The notes below the pieces were generated by a model. That model was not told where the DNA came from and made no database searches. It saw nothing but the letters and a program-made list of their open reading frames with translations. A program made the position numbers and the translations under genes. Source: an uncultured Pelagibacteraceae bacterium (GTDB lineage: Bacteria > Pseudomonadota > Alphaproteobacteria > Pelagibacterales > Pelagibacteraceae). Taken from it: a DNA stretch of 64,000 nt. Where the stretch lies: positions 34,484 to 98,483 of the forward strand of contig CACIHO010000005.1 of NCBI GenBank assembly GCA_902586485.1, read 5' to 3'. Shown piece after piece: positions 34,950-47,276 of this stretch. Position 1 is the stretch's first letter; every line of letters begins with the position of its first letter.

Positions 34950-36785
34950 TTATTCGTGAAAAAAGTTATATATCTTTTTTGCTACTTTTTCCTCAACACC
35001 TTCTACAGATTTGATTTCATCTAAGCTTGCAGACTCAACCGATCTTGCAGATCCAAAATGGTTCAATAAAGCTCTTTTTCTTATAGCCCCTATGCCTTCT
35101 ATTTGGTCTAATAAAGATTTGCTAATACCTTTTTTCCTCTTTGCTCTATGAGCGCTTATGGCAAATCTATGTGATTCATCTCTTATTCTTTGAAGAAAAA
35201 ATAGGGTAGGGTCGTTTCTCGTAAATTTATATTCTTTGCCATTGTGAAAAAAGGTTTCATTTCCACTATTTCTAAATTTACCTTTTGCTATCGCAATAAT
35301 TGGAATGTCGTGAAGTCCTAGTTCGTTAAGGCTTTCTCTAGCAACAGAATATTGACCTTTTCCTCCATCTACTACAACCAAATCTGGAAAAGCAAGGTAA
35401 TTGTCTTTTTCTTGAACTGCTTTTTTAAACCTTCTATTCAAAACTTCTCTCATCATTCCATAGTCATCTTGCTCATTTTTTTTGTGTTTAATATTAAATT
35501 TTCTATATCTTTTTTTAATAAATCCTTCATCACCGTATGCTATTAAAGCTCCAACACTATTCGTACCTTGAATATGGCTATTATCGTAAACCTCAATTAA
35601 ATTTATATTGTTTTCTAAATTAAATTTTTGAGCTACTGCATCGAATAATTCCTTATTATTCTGACTTTCATAAAGTTTTCTATTAAGACTATCTTTTGCA
35701 TTTTTGATTGCTTGATTAATTACTTTTAGTTTTGATCCTTTTTTTGCAACTGAAATATTTATTTGTTTACCTTCTTTTTGTGTCAGTGTTTTTTCAATTA
35801 ATGCTTTTTCTTTTATTTCTTCTGAAAGGATAACTGATGAAGGAACACTTTTATTTTCATAAAATTGAGAAACAAATGAATTTAGGATTTCACTAAATTT
35901 TTCATCTGGGTCATGTTTTGGGAAAAAAGCTTGATTACCCCAATTTTGTTTAGATCTATAAAAAAATACTTGTATACAAGTTTTTCCGGACTCTTTGTAT
36001 CCAGCTATAACATCTGCCTCAACTAAATTTGCCTCATTAATTCTCTGTGAAGATTGAATTATATTCAATGCTTTAATTCTATCTCTTAATATTACAGCTT
36101 TTTCAAAATCAAGATCCTCACTTGCGTTTTCCATCTGATTAGAAAGATTTTTTTGAATTTTTCTAGATTTACCTGAAACAAATTCAATAGCATCTTCTAC
36201 TGTTTGATTATATTCCTCTTTTTTTACATAACCCACACAAGGTCCAGAACATCTTTTTATTTGATATAAAATACACGGTCTTTCTCTGTTCTTGAAAACG
36301 GTGTCATCACAAACTCTTAAATGAAAAATCTTTTGAATCATTTTGATTGTCCAATTAGCCGAACCAGCAGAGGCAAAAGGTCCAAAGTAAAAACCTTCTT
36401 TTGTTTTTTTTCCTCTATGTCTTTTTATTTGAGGCCATTTGTCTTTATTACCAATAAATATGAATGGAAATGATTTATCATCACGTAATAGGATATTAAA
36501 TTTTGGTTTATGTTTTTTAATTAAATTTGCCTCTAGTAGTAAAGCTTCACTCTCATTGGACGTTGTTGTTATCTCTAATTTTTTTGTTTGAGACAACATT
36601 CGCTCAGTTCTGATTATATGATTTTTTTCTGAAACATAACTCTTTAATCTATTTGGTAAGTTTTTGGCTTTACCTACATAAAGAATTTCATTTTTTTCAT
36701 TGAGCATCCTGTATACGCCTGGAAGTTTAGGTACTAGAGGTAGTTCTTTTTTAATTACTTCTTTTCCAATTTCAGAACTTATCAT
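34950..36785 (-). CDS. uvrC: Excinuclease ABC subunit C
   Basis: Makes both incisions in nucleotide excision repair. The start is placed at ATG 36785 ([11 protein letters not shown]), preceded by AGAGAAG, with a 14-base overlap with folB; a longer frame to 36815 exists. Motifs: GIY-YIG nuclease [23 protein letters not shown] motif [18 protein letters not shown] near residue 215, endonuclease V-like domain [15 protein letters not shown] near residue 460 and the C-terminal helix-hairpin-helix [20 protein letters not shown]. uvrB is a few genes upstream on the same strand. Confidence 0.97.
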   Translation of the reverse strand: MISSEIGKEVIKKELPLVPKLPGVYRMLNEKNEILYVGKAKNLPNRLKSYVSEKNHIIRTERMLSQTKKLEITTTSNESEALLLEANLIKKHKPKFNILLRDDKSFPFIFIGNKDKWPQIKRHRGKKTKEGFYFGPFASAGSANWTIKMIQKIFHLRVCDDTVFKNRERPCILYQIKRCSGPCVGYVKKEEYNQTVEDAIEFVSGKSRKIQKNLSNQMENASEDLDFEKAVILRDRIKALNIIQSSQRINEANLVEADVIAGYKESGKTCIQVFFYRSKQNWGNQAFFPKHDPDEKFSEILNSFVSQFYENKSVPSSVILSEEIKEKALIEKTLTQKEGKQINISVAKKGSKLKVINQAIKNAKDSLNRKLYESQNNKELFDAVAQKFNLENNINLIEVYDNSHIQGTNSVGALIAYGDEGFIKKRYRKFNIKHKKNEQDDYGMMREVLNRRFKKAVQEKDNYLAFPDLVVVDGGKGQYSVARESLNELGLHDIPIIAIAKGKFRNSGNETFFHNGKEYKFTRNDPTLFFLQRIRDESHRFAISAHRAKRKKGISKSLLDQIEGIGAIRKRALLNHFGSARSVESASLDEIKSVEGVEEKVAKKIYNFFHE

Positions 36786-37197
36786 GGCTTCTCTTTTTGG
36801 TAATTTGAATACCAACAGATGAACATTGTTTTAAGATTTCTAATTTTTCAATTTTTAACATTATTTTAGCAATCCTTTTGTCTTTAAATAATTCATCAAA
36901 AACAGCTTCTGCTAAAGTTTCTAGAAAATTATAATGCTTCTTTTTCACAAGTTTCGTAATCAATTTTACTATAGTTCCATAATTAACAATGGATTTTATA
37001 TCTTTATCGCTTGAAGGTTTTTTATCTTCATAGTCTATTTCAAGACTAAATTTAACTTTCTGTACTTTTTCTTTTTCAAAATCGTAATAACCAAGCTTTA
37101 AATCTAAGATTAATTCATTAATTAGGATTTTTTTCTCATAATTAAATAGGCTTTTATTTTTGTCTATTTTGACAATTTTTAAATTATTTTTTTTCAT
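36772..37197 (-). CDS. folB: Dihydroneopterin aldolase FolB
   Basis: Folate pathway enzyme of 141 residues. It matches the FolB/FolX fold: [19 protein letters not shown] near residue 25, [21 protein letters not shown]... near residue 68, then [15 protein letters not shown] with the conserved Glu near residue 91, and the C-terminal [17 protein letters not shown]. About 20 residues longer at the N-terminus than E. coli FolB. It overlaps the short-chain reductase by 4 bases and uvrC by 14 bases. Confidence 0.85.
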   Translation of the reverse strand: MKKNNLKIVKIDKNKSLFNYEKKILINELILDLKLGYYDFEKEKVQKVKFSLEIDYEDKKPSSDKDIKSIVNYGTIVKLITKLVKKKHYNFLETLAEAVFDELFKDKRIAKIMLKIEKLEILKQCSSVGIQITKKRSHDKF

Positions 37198-37927
37198 TCT
37201 TTACTCATCACATCTGGTGTTTGCCAGTTTAGATTTTGTCCGCTATCAATAGCTAAAACTTGACCGGTAATAGATATATTTTTAATAAAAAAGTCAACAG
37301 CATTACATATTTGTTCGACACCAACTTGTCTTTTTAAAGGGGTTGCCAAATATTGCTTTTTGAAATGTTTTTCAGATTGTCTTTGATTTTTTATAGTGGG
37401 GCCAGGTGCAATTGCGTTTACTCTTACATTTGGAGCCAAGCTCATAGCACTAGTTTTTGTGAGAGTATAAAGACCTGTTTTGCTTACAGTATAAGAAAAA
37501 AAATATGGAGTTAATTTAAAAACTCTTTGATCTATAATATTAATAATATTGTTATTTCCTTTCCTTACATTTTTTGCAAATTCTTTAGATAATAATGCTG
37601 GTGTTCTTAAATTAGTTCTAAGATGTTGCCCCCAGCTATCTGTTGTAAAATTTTCTAATTTATCATTTTCAAATAAAGAAGCATTGTTAATTAAACAATC
37701 AAAATATTTAAGTTTAGATTTTGCAAATTTTACAATTTTATTTACATCATTTTCTTTACTTAAATCACCTTTGACTAAGTAAACTTTTGTACCTTCATTA
37801 GATAACTCTTTTTTTAATTTTTCTGCTTTTAATTTTGATTTATTATAATGAATTAAGATTTCTTTATTAGGACCAGATAATTTTCTTGCAATCGCTGCAC
37901 CCATTCGAGTTGCTCCACCAGTAATAA

Positions 37928-37946
<19 letters not shown>
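37194..37946 (-). CDS. Short-chain dehydrogenase/reductase (possible pteridine reductase)
   Basis: Classical SDR of 250 residues: cofactor motif [25 protein letters not shown] near residue 85, catalytic Tyr and Lys in [16 protein letters not shown] near residue 150 and VNAIAPGPT near residue 178. The nicotinamide motif TGxxxRMG matches pteridine/dihydromonapterin reductases such as FolM better than fatty acid reductases, and the 4-base overlap with folB supports a pterin role. The substrate is inferred, not proven. It overlaps the end of uvrB by 19 bases. Confidence 0.78.
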
Positions 37947-41337
<3,391 letters not shown>

Positions 41338-41338
<1 letters not shown>

Positions 41339-41994
41339 TGAAAACAGCCTTAGTCTTTGGTTCAACAGGTTTAGTTGGTGGTCATCTTCTTGATCAATTA
41401 ATAAAAAATGAAAACTATAATAAAATTAAACTTTTTGTACGTTCAGAAATTATTATTAATGACCTTAAAGTTGAGATTGTTAAAACTGATTTTAATAATA
41501 TTGAAAATCATAAAGAAGAGATGACAGGTGACCACTGTTATTTTTGCATTGGTACTACAAAGCAAAATTCACCTGATAAAGATGAATATAGAAGAGTTGA
41601 ACTTGATTTACCAAAACAAATCGCACAAATAACAAAATCTAACTCAGTAAATTCATTCGTTTTTATCTCTTCAGGCTATGCCAATCCTAATAGTTCAGGA
41701 GATTATTTAAAATTTAAAGGATTAGTAGAGAAAGAGTTAAAAAGATTGAGTTTTAATAAACTTGGAATAATGAGACCTTCTTTTTTAATTGGAGATAGAA
41801 AAGAAAAAAGATTAGGAGAGAAATTAGGTATTTTTGTATTTAAATTATTATCACCTTTATTTTTAGGTCCATTAAAAAAAATGAAACCAATTCAATCTGA
41901 AAAAGTTGCAAAAGCAATGATTAAAATTTCTAATGGTGACTTTAGACAACAAGTATTCGAGTCTAATGAAATAGTGGAAATTAGTAATAATTAA
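41338..41994 (+). CDS. NAD(P)-binding epimerase-like protein (TIP30/HTATIP2 type)
   Basis: Rossmann-fold protein of 218 residues: N-terminal TALVFGSTGLVGGHLLDQLI, FVFISSGYANPNSSGDYLKF near residue 103 with YLKFKG supplying a YxxxK-like catalytic pair, and GIMRPSFLIGDRKEKR near residue 145. This resembles the oxidoreductase HTATIP2 family. The start overlaps the aspC stop by one base, so the two are co-translated. Function unknown. Confidence 0.7.
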
Positions 41995-41997
41995 TTT

Positions 41998-42411
41998 TTA
42001 AAATTTAAAATATTCTTTTATGTCTTTTCGAAACAATAAGTAAATACAAGAGATCTGGAATAATGTATTCAAACTTAAAATAAATCTTACAACTAATTCA
42101 TTAAATCCTATTTCTGGTATAGGTCCATAAGGAGCAGCAAAACTTACATTTATTGCCCCAATTAAATCTAACAATCCAATCACATTCCAAGACAGCAAAA
42201 GACCCCATAGTATAGTGCTTGGTTTTTTTATAATGTAGTAAACTAAAAATAAAGCAGTTATACCAATAAAAAAGTCACCCACAAAAGGAATTATCCATTC
42301 GGATGGTGCTGAACGTTCATTTTCAGTAAAAATCCAAAACAAAAACAAACCTGACCCAACTGCTCTGAATGACATCCATCCAGTTACAAAAATAATCCAA
42401 TTTAATTTCAT
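41998..42411 (-). CDS. Small four-helix membrane protein, unknown function
   Basis: 137-residue, strongly hydrophobic protein with about four membrane segments (residues 3-27, 44-62, 66-88 and 106-127). It has PYGPIPEIGFNELVVRFILS near residue 93. I do not recognise a family with certainty. It is 3 bases after the trxB stop on the minus strand, so it is probably the second gene of a trxB operon. Confidence 0.6.
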   Translation of the reverse strand: MKLNWIIFVTGWMSFRAVGSGLFLFWIFTENERSAPSEWIIPFVGDFFIGITALFLVYYIIKKPSTILWGLLLSWNVIGLLDLIGAINVSFAAPYGPIPEIGFNELVVRFILSLNTLFQISCIYLLFRKDIKEYFKF

Positions 42412-42414
42412 TTT

Positions 42415-43359
42415 TTAGTGAGATAAAAATTTTTCTGCCTCAAGTGCAGCCATACATCCCATACCTGCAGCGGTTACAGCTTGTCTAAATGTTTTGTCTT
42501 TTACATCTCCGGCTGCATAAACACCAGGAACATTTGTCTCTGTAGAATCTGGTTTAGTAACTAAATAACCCTCATTGTCCATTTCCAACTGATCTTTAAA
42601 AAGTTTAGTTGCAGGATCGTGACCAATTGCAATGAAAACACCATCTAGTTTTAATTCTTCTACATTATTTGTTTTTACATTTTTAATTTTTAAACCTTTA
42701 ACATTTTTAGGATCTTTATCACCAATTACGTCTTCAACTACTGAATCCCAAATAATTTCTATTTTTTTATTTTCCATTAATTTTTTTTGAAGCATCTTTT
42801 CAGCCCTTAAACTATCTCTTCTGTGAATTAATTTTACTTTTGAGGCAAACTTTGTAAGAAACATTGCTTCCTCTACAGCAGCATTTCCTCCACCGACTAC
42901 AGCAACTTCTTTATCTTTAAAAAAGAAACCATCGCATGTAGCACATGCTGAAACTCCAAAACCTCTAAATTCTTGTTCTGATTTTATATTTAACCATCTA
43001 GCTTGTGCCCCAGTAGATATAATAATACTATCAGCAGTGTATTTCTGACCACTATCTCCAATTGCTTCAAATGGTGAGCTTTTTAAATTTACTGATCCAA
43101 TATGGTCTTCGATCATTTCAGTTCCAACTGCTTTTGCTTGTTCTTTCATTTGATCCATTAACCATGGCCCCTGAATAACTTCAGAAAATCCTGGATAATT
43201 TTCAACATCAGTTGTCGTTGTTAATTGTCCTCCTGGCTCAGATCCATAAACTAAAATAGGATTTAACATTGCACGAGCAGCATAAACTGCTGCAGTGTAT
43301 CCAGCTGGACCTGATCCAATTATTAACACTTTTGTGTGTTTAGTTGGATTTTGACTCAT
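42415..43359 (-). CDS. trxB: Thioredoxin reductase
   Basis: FAD/NADPH enzyme that reduces thioredoxin in the cytoplasm. The 314-residue protein has the FAD motif VLIIGSGPAGYTAAVYAAR, the redox disulfide CATC in SACATCDGFFFKDKEVAVVG near residue 140, NADPH motif VVGGGNAAVEEAMFL, and the C-terminal FAD motif GVYAAGDVKDKTFRQAVTAA. Normal length for the low-molecular-weight type. It is divergent from the ELM1-like gene across 21 bases. Confidence 0.95.
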   Translation of the reverse strand: MSQNPTKHTKVLIIGSGPAGYTAAVYAARAMLNPILVYGSEPGGQLTTTTDVENYPGFSEVIQGPWLMDQMKEQAKAVGTEMIEDHIGSVNLKSSPFEAIGDSGQKYTADSIIISTGAQARWLNIKSEQEFRGFGVSACATCDGFFFKDKEVAVVGGGNAAVEEAMFLTKFASKVKLIHRRDSLRAEKMLQKKLMENKKIEIIWDSVVEDVIGDKDPKNVKGLKIKNVKTNNVEELKLDGVFIAIGHDPATKLFKDQLEMDNEGYLVTKPDSTETNVPGVYAAGDVKDKTFRQAVTAAGMGCMAALEAEKFLSH

Positions 43360-43380
43360 ATGAAAGCTATATAGTGATTA

Positions 43381-44325
43381 ATGACTAAATTAAAAGGTAT
43401 TTTATTAACTCAAGGTATGCATGGCATGATAAGCCAGGCAGAAGGTTTAGCAAAAGCCTTAGATATTGATTTTACTCACCACAAGGTTGAACTAAATAAT
43501 TTTTGGAAAATTGTTCCACCAAGATTAACGCCAATATCACAAAATGTTTATAAAAAAATAAACGAGTCTGATTTTGATGTAATTATTTCATGTGGAAGAA
43601 AAAGTGTGATTCCCTCAATCCACTTAAAAAGTATATCAAAAAAAAAAGTTTCAAATATTCATATTCAAGATCCAAAGGTAGATTTTAATCATTTTGATTT
43701 TATTGTTGCTCCCGAACATGATGGGATAAGCGGTACAAATGTAATTAAAACAAAAGGTGCAATTCACTACTTAACGGAAAATGAAATTGAAGAAAATAGA
43801 AGTTATTTAAATTCATATATCAAACAGGATAATAGAAAAGTTTGGTGTTTGATAATGGGTGGTCCTACAAAATATTATGATTACTCAACAAAAAATATGA
43901 AGCATATCTTCTCAATTTTTTACAAACTATTGAAAAAACATGATTTTCAACTTGTGGTGATACCTTCAATGAGAACACCATTAAATACAATACATTATGC
44001 AAAAGAGTTTTTTGGAGAAAATCACACAGTGATTATGAATGTTGATAAAAAAGCTTATCTTTCAGCTTTGGCTATTTCGGAAAATATAGTTGTTACATGT
44101 GATTCTAGCTCAATGATATCTGAAGCTGCTTTGACTGGAAAACCAATTTATGTTGCTAATATTTTACCAAAAAGAAAAGATGTCAGATTTCAGAATTTTA
44201 GAAATTTATTCAGAGAATTAAATATTACTAGAAACTTAGGTGAAGAAATTGAAAATTGGAACTATCAAAAATTAGATGAAACGAATAGAGTAGGAAAGAT
44301 TATTAAAGAAAAAATTCAATCATAA
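43381..44325 (+). CDS. ELM1-like (mitochondrial fission family) glycosyltransferase-fold protein
   Basis: 314-residue protein that matches the ELM1/DUF1022 family: LTQGMHGMISQAEGLAKAL near the N-terminus, IISCGRKSVIPSIHL near residue 62, LIMGGPTKYYDYS near residue 160 and VTCDSSSMISEAALTGKPIYV near residue 240. The fold is GT-B-like. Family members are found in many alphaproteobacteria; the bacterial function is unknown to me. The start is 21 bases from trxB on the other strand. The next gene overlaps it by one base. Confidence 0.75.
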   Translation: MTKLKGILLTQGMHGMISQAEGLAKALDIDFTHHKVELNNFWKIVPPRLTPISQNVYKKINESDFDVIISCGRKSVIPSIHLKSISKKKVSNIHIQDPKVDFNHFDFIVAPEHDGISGTNVIKTKGAIHYLTENEIEENRSYLNSYIKQDNRKVWCLIMGGPTKYYDYSTKNMKHIFSIFYKLLKKHDFQLVVIPSMRTPLNTIHYAKEFFGENHTVIMNVDKKAYLSALAISENIVVTCDSSSMISEAALTGKPIYVANILPKRKDVRFQNFRNLFRELNITRNLGEEIENWNYQKLDETNRVGKIIKEKIQS

Positions 44326-44987
44326 TGTCATTTTTAAATTCAATTAAAAATAATTCAAAACAACACCATTTCCCTTTTGATCACTGGGAGTATAGCGATG
44401 CTTTGACAGAAGATGCTATTGATGAAATAGTCAAAGCTGACATTCCTGATGTCAGTAAACATAATCTTAATTATGATGGAACAAGAGCAATAGATGGTGG
44501 AGCTGCAGAATTTAGACAAGGTATAGCTTCAGGTGGAAAAGCAATAAAATTTAGATGTTTTATAAATAAAGAGAACTCCACTCAATTTCCAAATTTAGTA
44601 AAATTTATAAACGAACTTCAGTCCAAAGAAACATATGAAACAATTTCAAAAATGATAGACAAGGATTTATCAAATTCTTATGTAAGAGTTGAAGTTATAT
44701 GTGATCGAGAAGGTTTTTGGTTAAAGCCTCATTGCGATATAAAAGAAAAACTCATGTCAGGTTTAATATTTGTTAATAAAACAAATGAGTCTGAGGATTT
44801 AGGTACTGACTTTTATAATGAAAAATTAGAGAAAGTTAAGACACTTCCTTATAAACACAATTTTGGTTATCTGTTTACTAGTGGACCAAATACCTGGCAT
44901 GGAATGGAAAAAAAAAAAATTTTAAAAGAAAGACGATGTTTGCAAGTTAATTATGTGACATTTGAAACTGATTGGAGAGTTGAATAG
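44325..44987 (+). CDS. 2-oxoglutarate/Fe(II)-dependent oxygenase family protein
   Basis: 220-residue protein with the iron-binding facial triad visible as H-x-D in WLKPHCDIKEKLMSGLIFVN near residue 145 and the distal His in TWHGMEKKK near residue 195, followed by the 2-oxoglutarate Arg in ERRCLQVNYV. N-terminal FDHWEYSDAL is typical of prolyl-hydroxylase-like small oxygenases. Its ATG shares a base with the stop of the ELM1-like gene (TAATG), so translation is coupled. Substrate unknown. Confidence 0.75.
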   Translation: MSFLNSIKNNSKQHHFPFDHWEYSDALTEDAIDEIVKADIPDVSKHNLNYDGTRAIDGGAAEFRQGIASGGKAIKFRCFINKENSTQFPNLVKFINELQSKETYETISKMIDKDLSNSYVRVEVICDREGFWLKPHCDIKEKLMSGLIFVNKTNESEDLGTDFYNEKLEKVKTLPYKHNFGYLFTSGPNTWHGMEKKKILKERRCLQVNYVTFETDWRVE

Positions 44988-44990
44988 TTT

Positions 44991-45716
44991 TTATTTTTCC
45001 CAATCAAATCTTGGAAAAGAGTCGAAAACTTTAAAAATACCCTCAGACCATTGATTACAAACTTTCGAATAATTTTCATCTGTAATATTTAAACACTCAA
45101 GTGTAGATAGATTATCTGCATCTTTTTTTAGCACTGCAAAATCTATTGGAGGCCCAACCGTGAGATCACTTTTTAAAGTAGAATCCATTGAAATCAGAGC
45201 ACATCTTGATGCATCACCAATTGAAACGTTTGGTTTGATAACCCTATCAAGAATTGGTTTTCCATATTTGACCTCCCCAATTACAAGATAAGGTTTGCTG
45301 TCTGCAGGTCTTATATAATTTCCTTGTGGATATATTAAATATAGTTCGTGTTGCTGACCTTTGATTTGTCCTCCAACTATAAATGTTGAACCAAGTAAGA
45401 CATTATCTGTATTAATTCCTTGAGGTGAGGAGTGCTCAATATTAAGTGAACCAATGTAGGAAGCTATTTGTTCGAAATCAGAGCATGTGTTTAAGTTCAT
45501 TATCCCAGTTGAGCTTTTTAAATCTTTCTCAATTGATTTGTAAACTGCTTGAGAGGTGCCTAAATTTCCTGAAGTAACTATTACAACTGTTCTATCACCT
45601 ACGTCGTGAGTCATCATTTTGGAATAAATATTTACATTATCTAATCCAGCATTTGTTCTTGAGTCTGAGGCAAATACAAGACCGTCATTTGTTTTAATTC
45701 CTATGCAGTAAGTCAT
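44991..45716 (-). CDS. Anbu-type proteasome-like peptidase
   Basis: N-terminal-nucleophile hydrolase of the ancestral-beta-subunit (Anbu/BPH) family. The 241-residue protein begins MTYCIGIKTNDGLVFASDSR; after Met removal Thr would be the nucleophile, and DSRTNAGLDNVNIYSKM carries the expected Asp and Lys positions. Later SCTSGN-like VTSGNLGTSQAVYK and GDASRCALISMDSTLKS follow. Anbu genes usually sit beside an ATP-grasp, an alpha-E and a transglutaminase gene; only the ATP-grasp is present here, divergently, 112 bases away. Activity of Anbu is not settled. Confidence 0.85.
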   Translation of the reverse strand: MTYCIGIKTNDGLVFASDSRTNAGLDNVNIYSKMMTHDVGDRTVVIVTSGNLGTSQAVYKSIEKDLKSSTGIMNLNTCSDFEQIASYIGSLNIEHSSPQGINTDNVLLGSTFIVGGQIKGQQHELYLIYPQGNYIRPADSKPYLVIGEVKYGKPILDRVIKPNVSIGDASRCALISMDSTLKSDLTVGPPIDFAVLKKDADNLSTLECLNITDENYSKVCNQWSEGIFKVFDSFPRFDWEK

Positions 45717-45828
45717 TGAGTAAAATAATTAGTTAACTATAACATTTTTTTAAAATCAATTAAAAGCATAACAGATATATCTAAAATGCATTTGCTTATT
45801 TTATTTAAGTATTAAACACTAAAATTCT

Positions 45829-47274
45829 ATGATTTCAAAACTTTGGAAAAACTATAACTCAAGTCATGCTTATGACGGTTATTTTACTAAAGATAACAAA
45901 CTTCGGAAACATGCTGCAATAATTTCATCAATTTTAGAAAGATACGGTAAAAAAAAACTTCAAGAAATTGAAAAAAATTGTCAAAGTACAATTAGTGCCA
46001 GAGGTATTAATTTTAGAGTATACGCAGCTAACAATAGGGCAGAAGAAAAAAAATGGCCTCTTGATATAATACCAAGAATAATACCAAAAACACAATGGAA
46101 CAAAGTTTCAAAGGGTTTAAAGCAGCGTGTAAAGGCATTAAATTTATTTATTGATGATGTTTATAATCAAAAAAAAATATTCAAAGATAAAGTTGTACCA
46201 AAAGAAATTATTTTTAAATCTCCATTTTATGTAAAGGAATGTGAAGGTTTTTCTCCTAAACACAAAGCTTGGTCAAATATTTCTGGAATTGATTTAATTA
46301 GAAATACTAATGGTGATTATTTAGTTTTAGAGGATAATTTAAGAGTACCCTCGGGTGTATCTTACATGCTTGAAAACAGGATGGTGATGCGAGATGTATT
46401 TCCTGAATTATTTACAAGATATAAAGTTGCATCAATTCATCAATACACAAATAAATTATTTAACTGCATGGTTGAATGTATTCCAAAAAAAACTTCAAAC
46501 CCTCATATGGTAGTTTTAACACCTGGTATATATAACTCTGCTTATTTTGAGCACTCTTTCTTAGCTGAACAGATGGGCATTGCTTTGGTTGAGGGAAAAG
46601 ATTTATTTGTTGAAAACGATATTGTTTATATGAAGACTGTCAAAGGTCCATTAAAGGTTGATTGTATCTATAGACGTCTTGATGACAATTTTTTAGATCC
46701 AAAAGTATTTTTCAAAGATTCACTGATTGGAGTGCCAGGATTATTTAAAAGCTGGCGCAAAGGAAATGTTGGTATAATCAATGCAATCGGGACAGGTGTT
46801 GCTGACGACAAGGTAGTTTATTCTTATGTTAACAAAATGATTGTTTATTATCTGGGTGAACAACCTATCTTAAATCAGGTACAAACATACTTATGTCATA
46901 ATAAAAATGAGAGAAACTATGTTATTGAAAATATCTCTAAGTTAGTCGTTAAACCTGCTAACGCATCCGGTGGTTATGGTATAATGATTGGTCCTAAAGC
47001 AGACAAAAAAGAAAGAGATGAGGTAATAGCTAAAATCAAAAAAAATCCAAGAGAATACATTGCACAACCTCTCGAAACTCTTTCAACTGCGCCTACAATT
47101 ACTGAAAATGATATTGAACCAAGACATCTTGATTTAAGACCATTTGTACTTAGTGGAAAAACTACATATGTCAGCACGGGAGGATTAACTAGGGTCGCGC
47201 TTAGGAAAGGGAGCACAATTGTAAATAGTTCACAAGGTGGGGGGTCTAAAGACACTTTAATTGTTGATGTATAG
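45829..47274 (+). CDS. Circularly permuted ATP-grasp protein (COG2308 type)
   Basis: 481-residue protein of the family found next to Anbu genes. Visible segments: FRVYAANNRAEEKKWPLDII near residue 62, FVKECEGFSPKHKAWSN-like YVKECEGF near residue 132, YLVLEDNLRVPSGVSYMLEN near residue 164, KPANASGGYGIMIGP near residue 382 and LDLRPFVLSGKTTYV near residue 440. The GGYG glycine loop and the acidic metal-binding residues are those of ATP-grasp ligases in permuted order. It is expected to form a peptide-like bond using ATP; the substrate is unknown. It runs convergent to carB with a 2-base gap. Confidence 0.85.
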   Translation: MISKLWKNYNSSHAYDGYFTKDNKLRKHAAIISSILERYGKKKLQEIEKNCQSTISARGINFRVYAANNRAEEKKWPLDIIPRIIPKTQWNKVSKGLKQRVKALNLFIDDVYNQKKIFKDKVVPKEIIFKSPFYVKECEGFSPKHKAWSNISGIDLIRNTNGDYLVLEDNLRVPSGVSYMLENRMVMRDVFPELFTRYKVASIHQYTNKLFNCMVECIPKKTSNPHMVVLTPGIYNSAYFEHSFLAEQMGIALVEGKDLFVENDIVYMKTVKGPLKVDCIYRRLDDNFLDPKVFFKDSLIGVPGLFKSWRKGNVGIINAIGTGVADDKVVYSYVNKMIVYYLGEQPILNQVQTYLCHNKNERNYVIENISKLVVKPANASGGYGIMIGPKADKKERDEVIAKIKKNPREYIAQPLETLSTAPTITENDIEPRHLDLRPFVLSGKTTYVSTGGLTRVALRKGSTIVNSSQGGGSKDTLIVDV

Positions 47275-47276
47275 AT

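Noticed and set aside
45773..45782. Palindrome AGATATATCT between the Anbu and ATP-grasp genes
   Set aside because: Ten bases of AT-rich palindrome are expected often; no promoter pair in the gap was convincing enough to call an operator.
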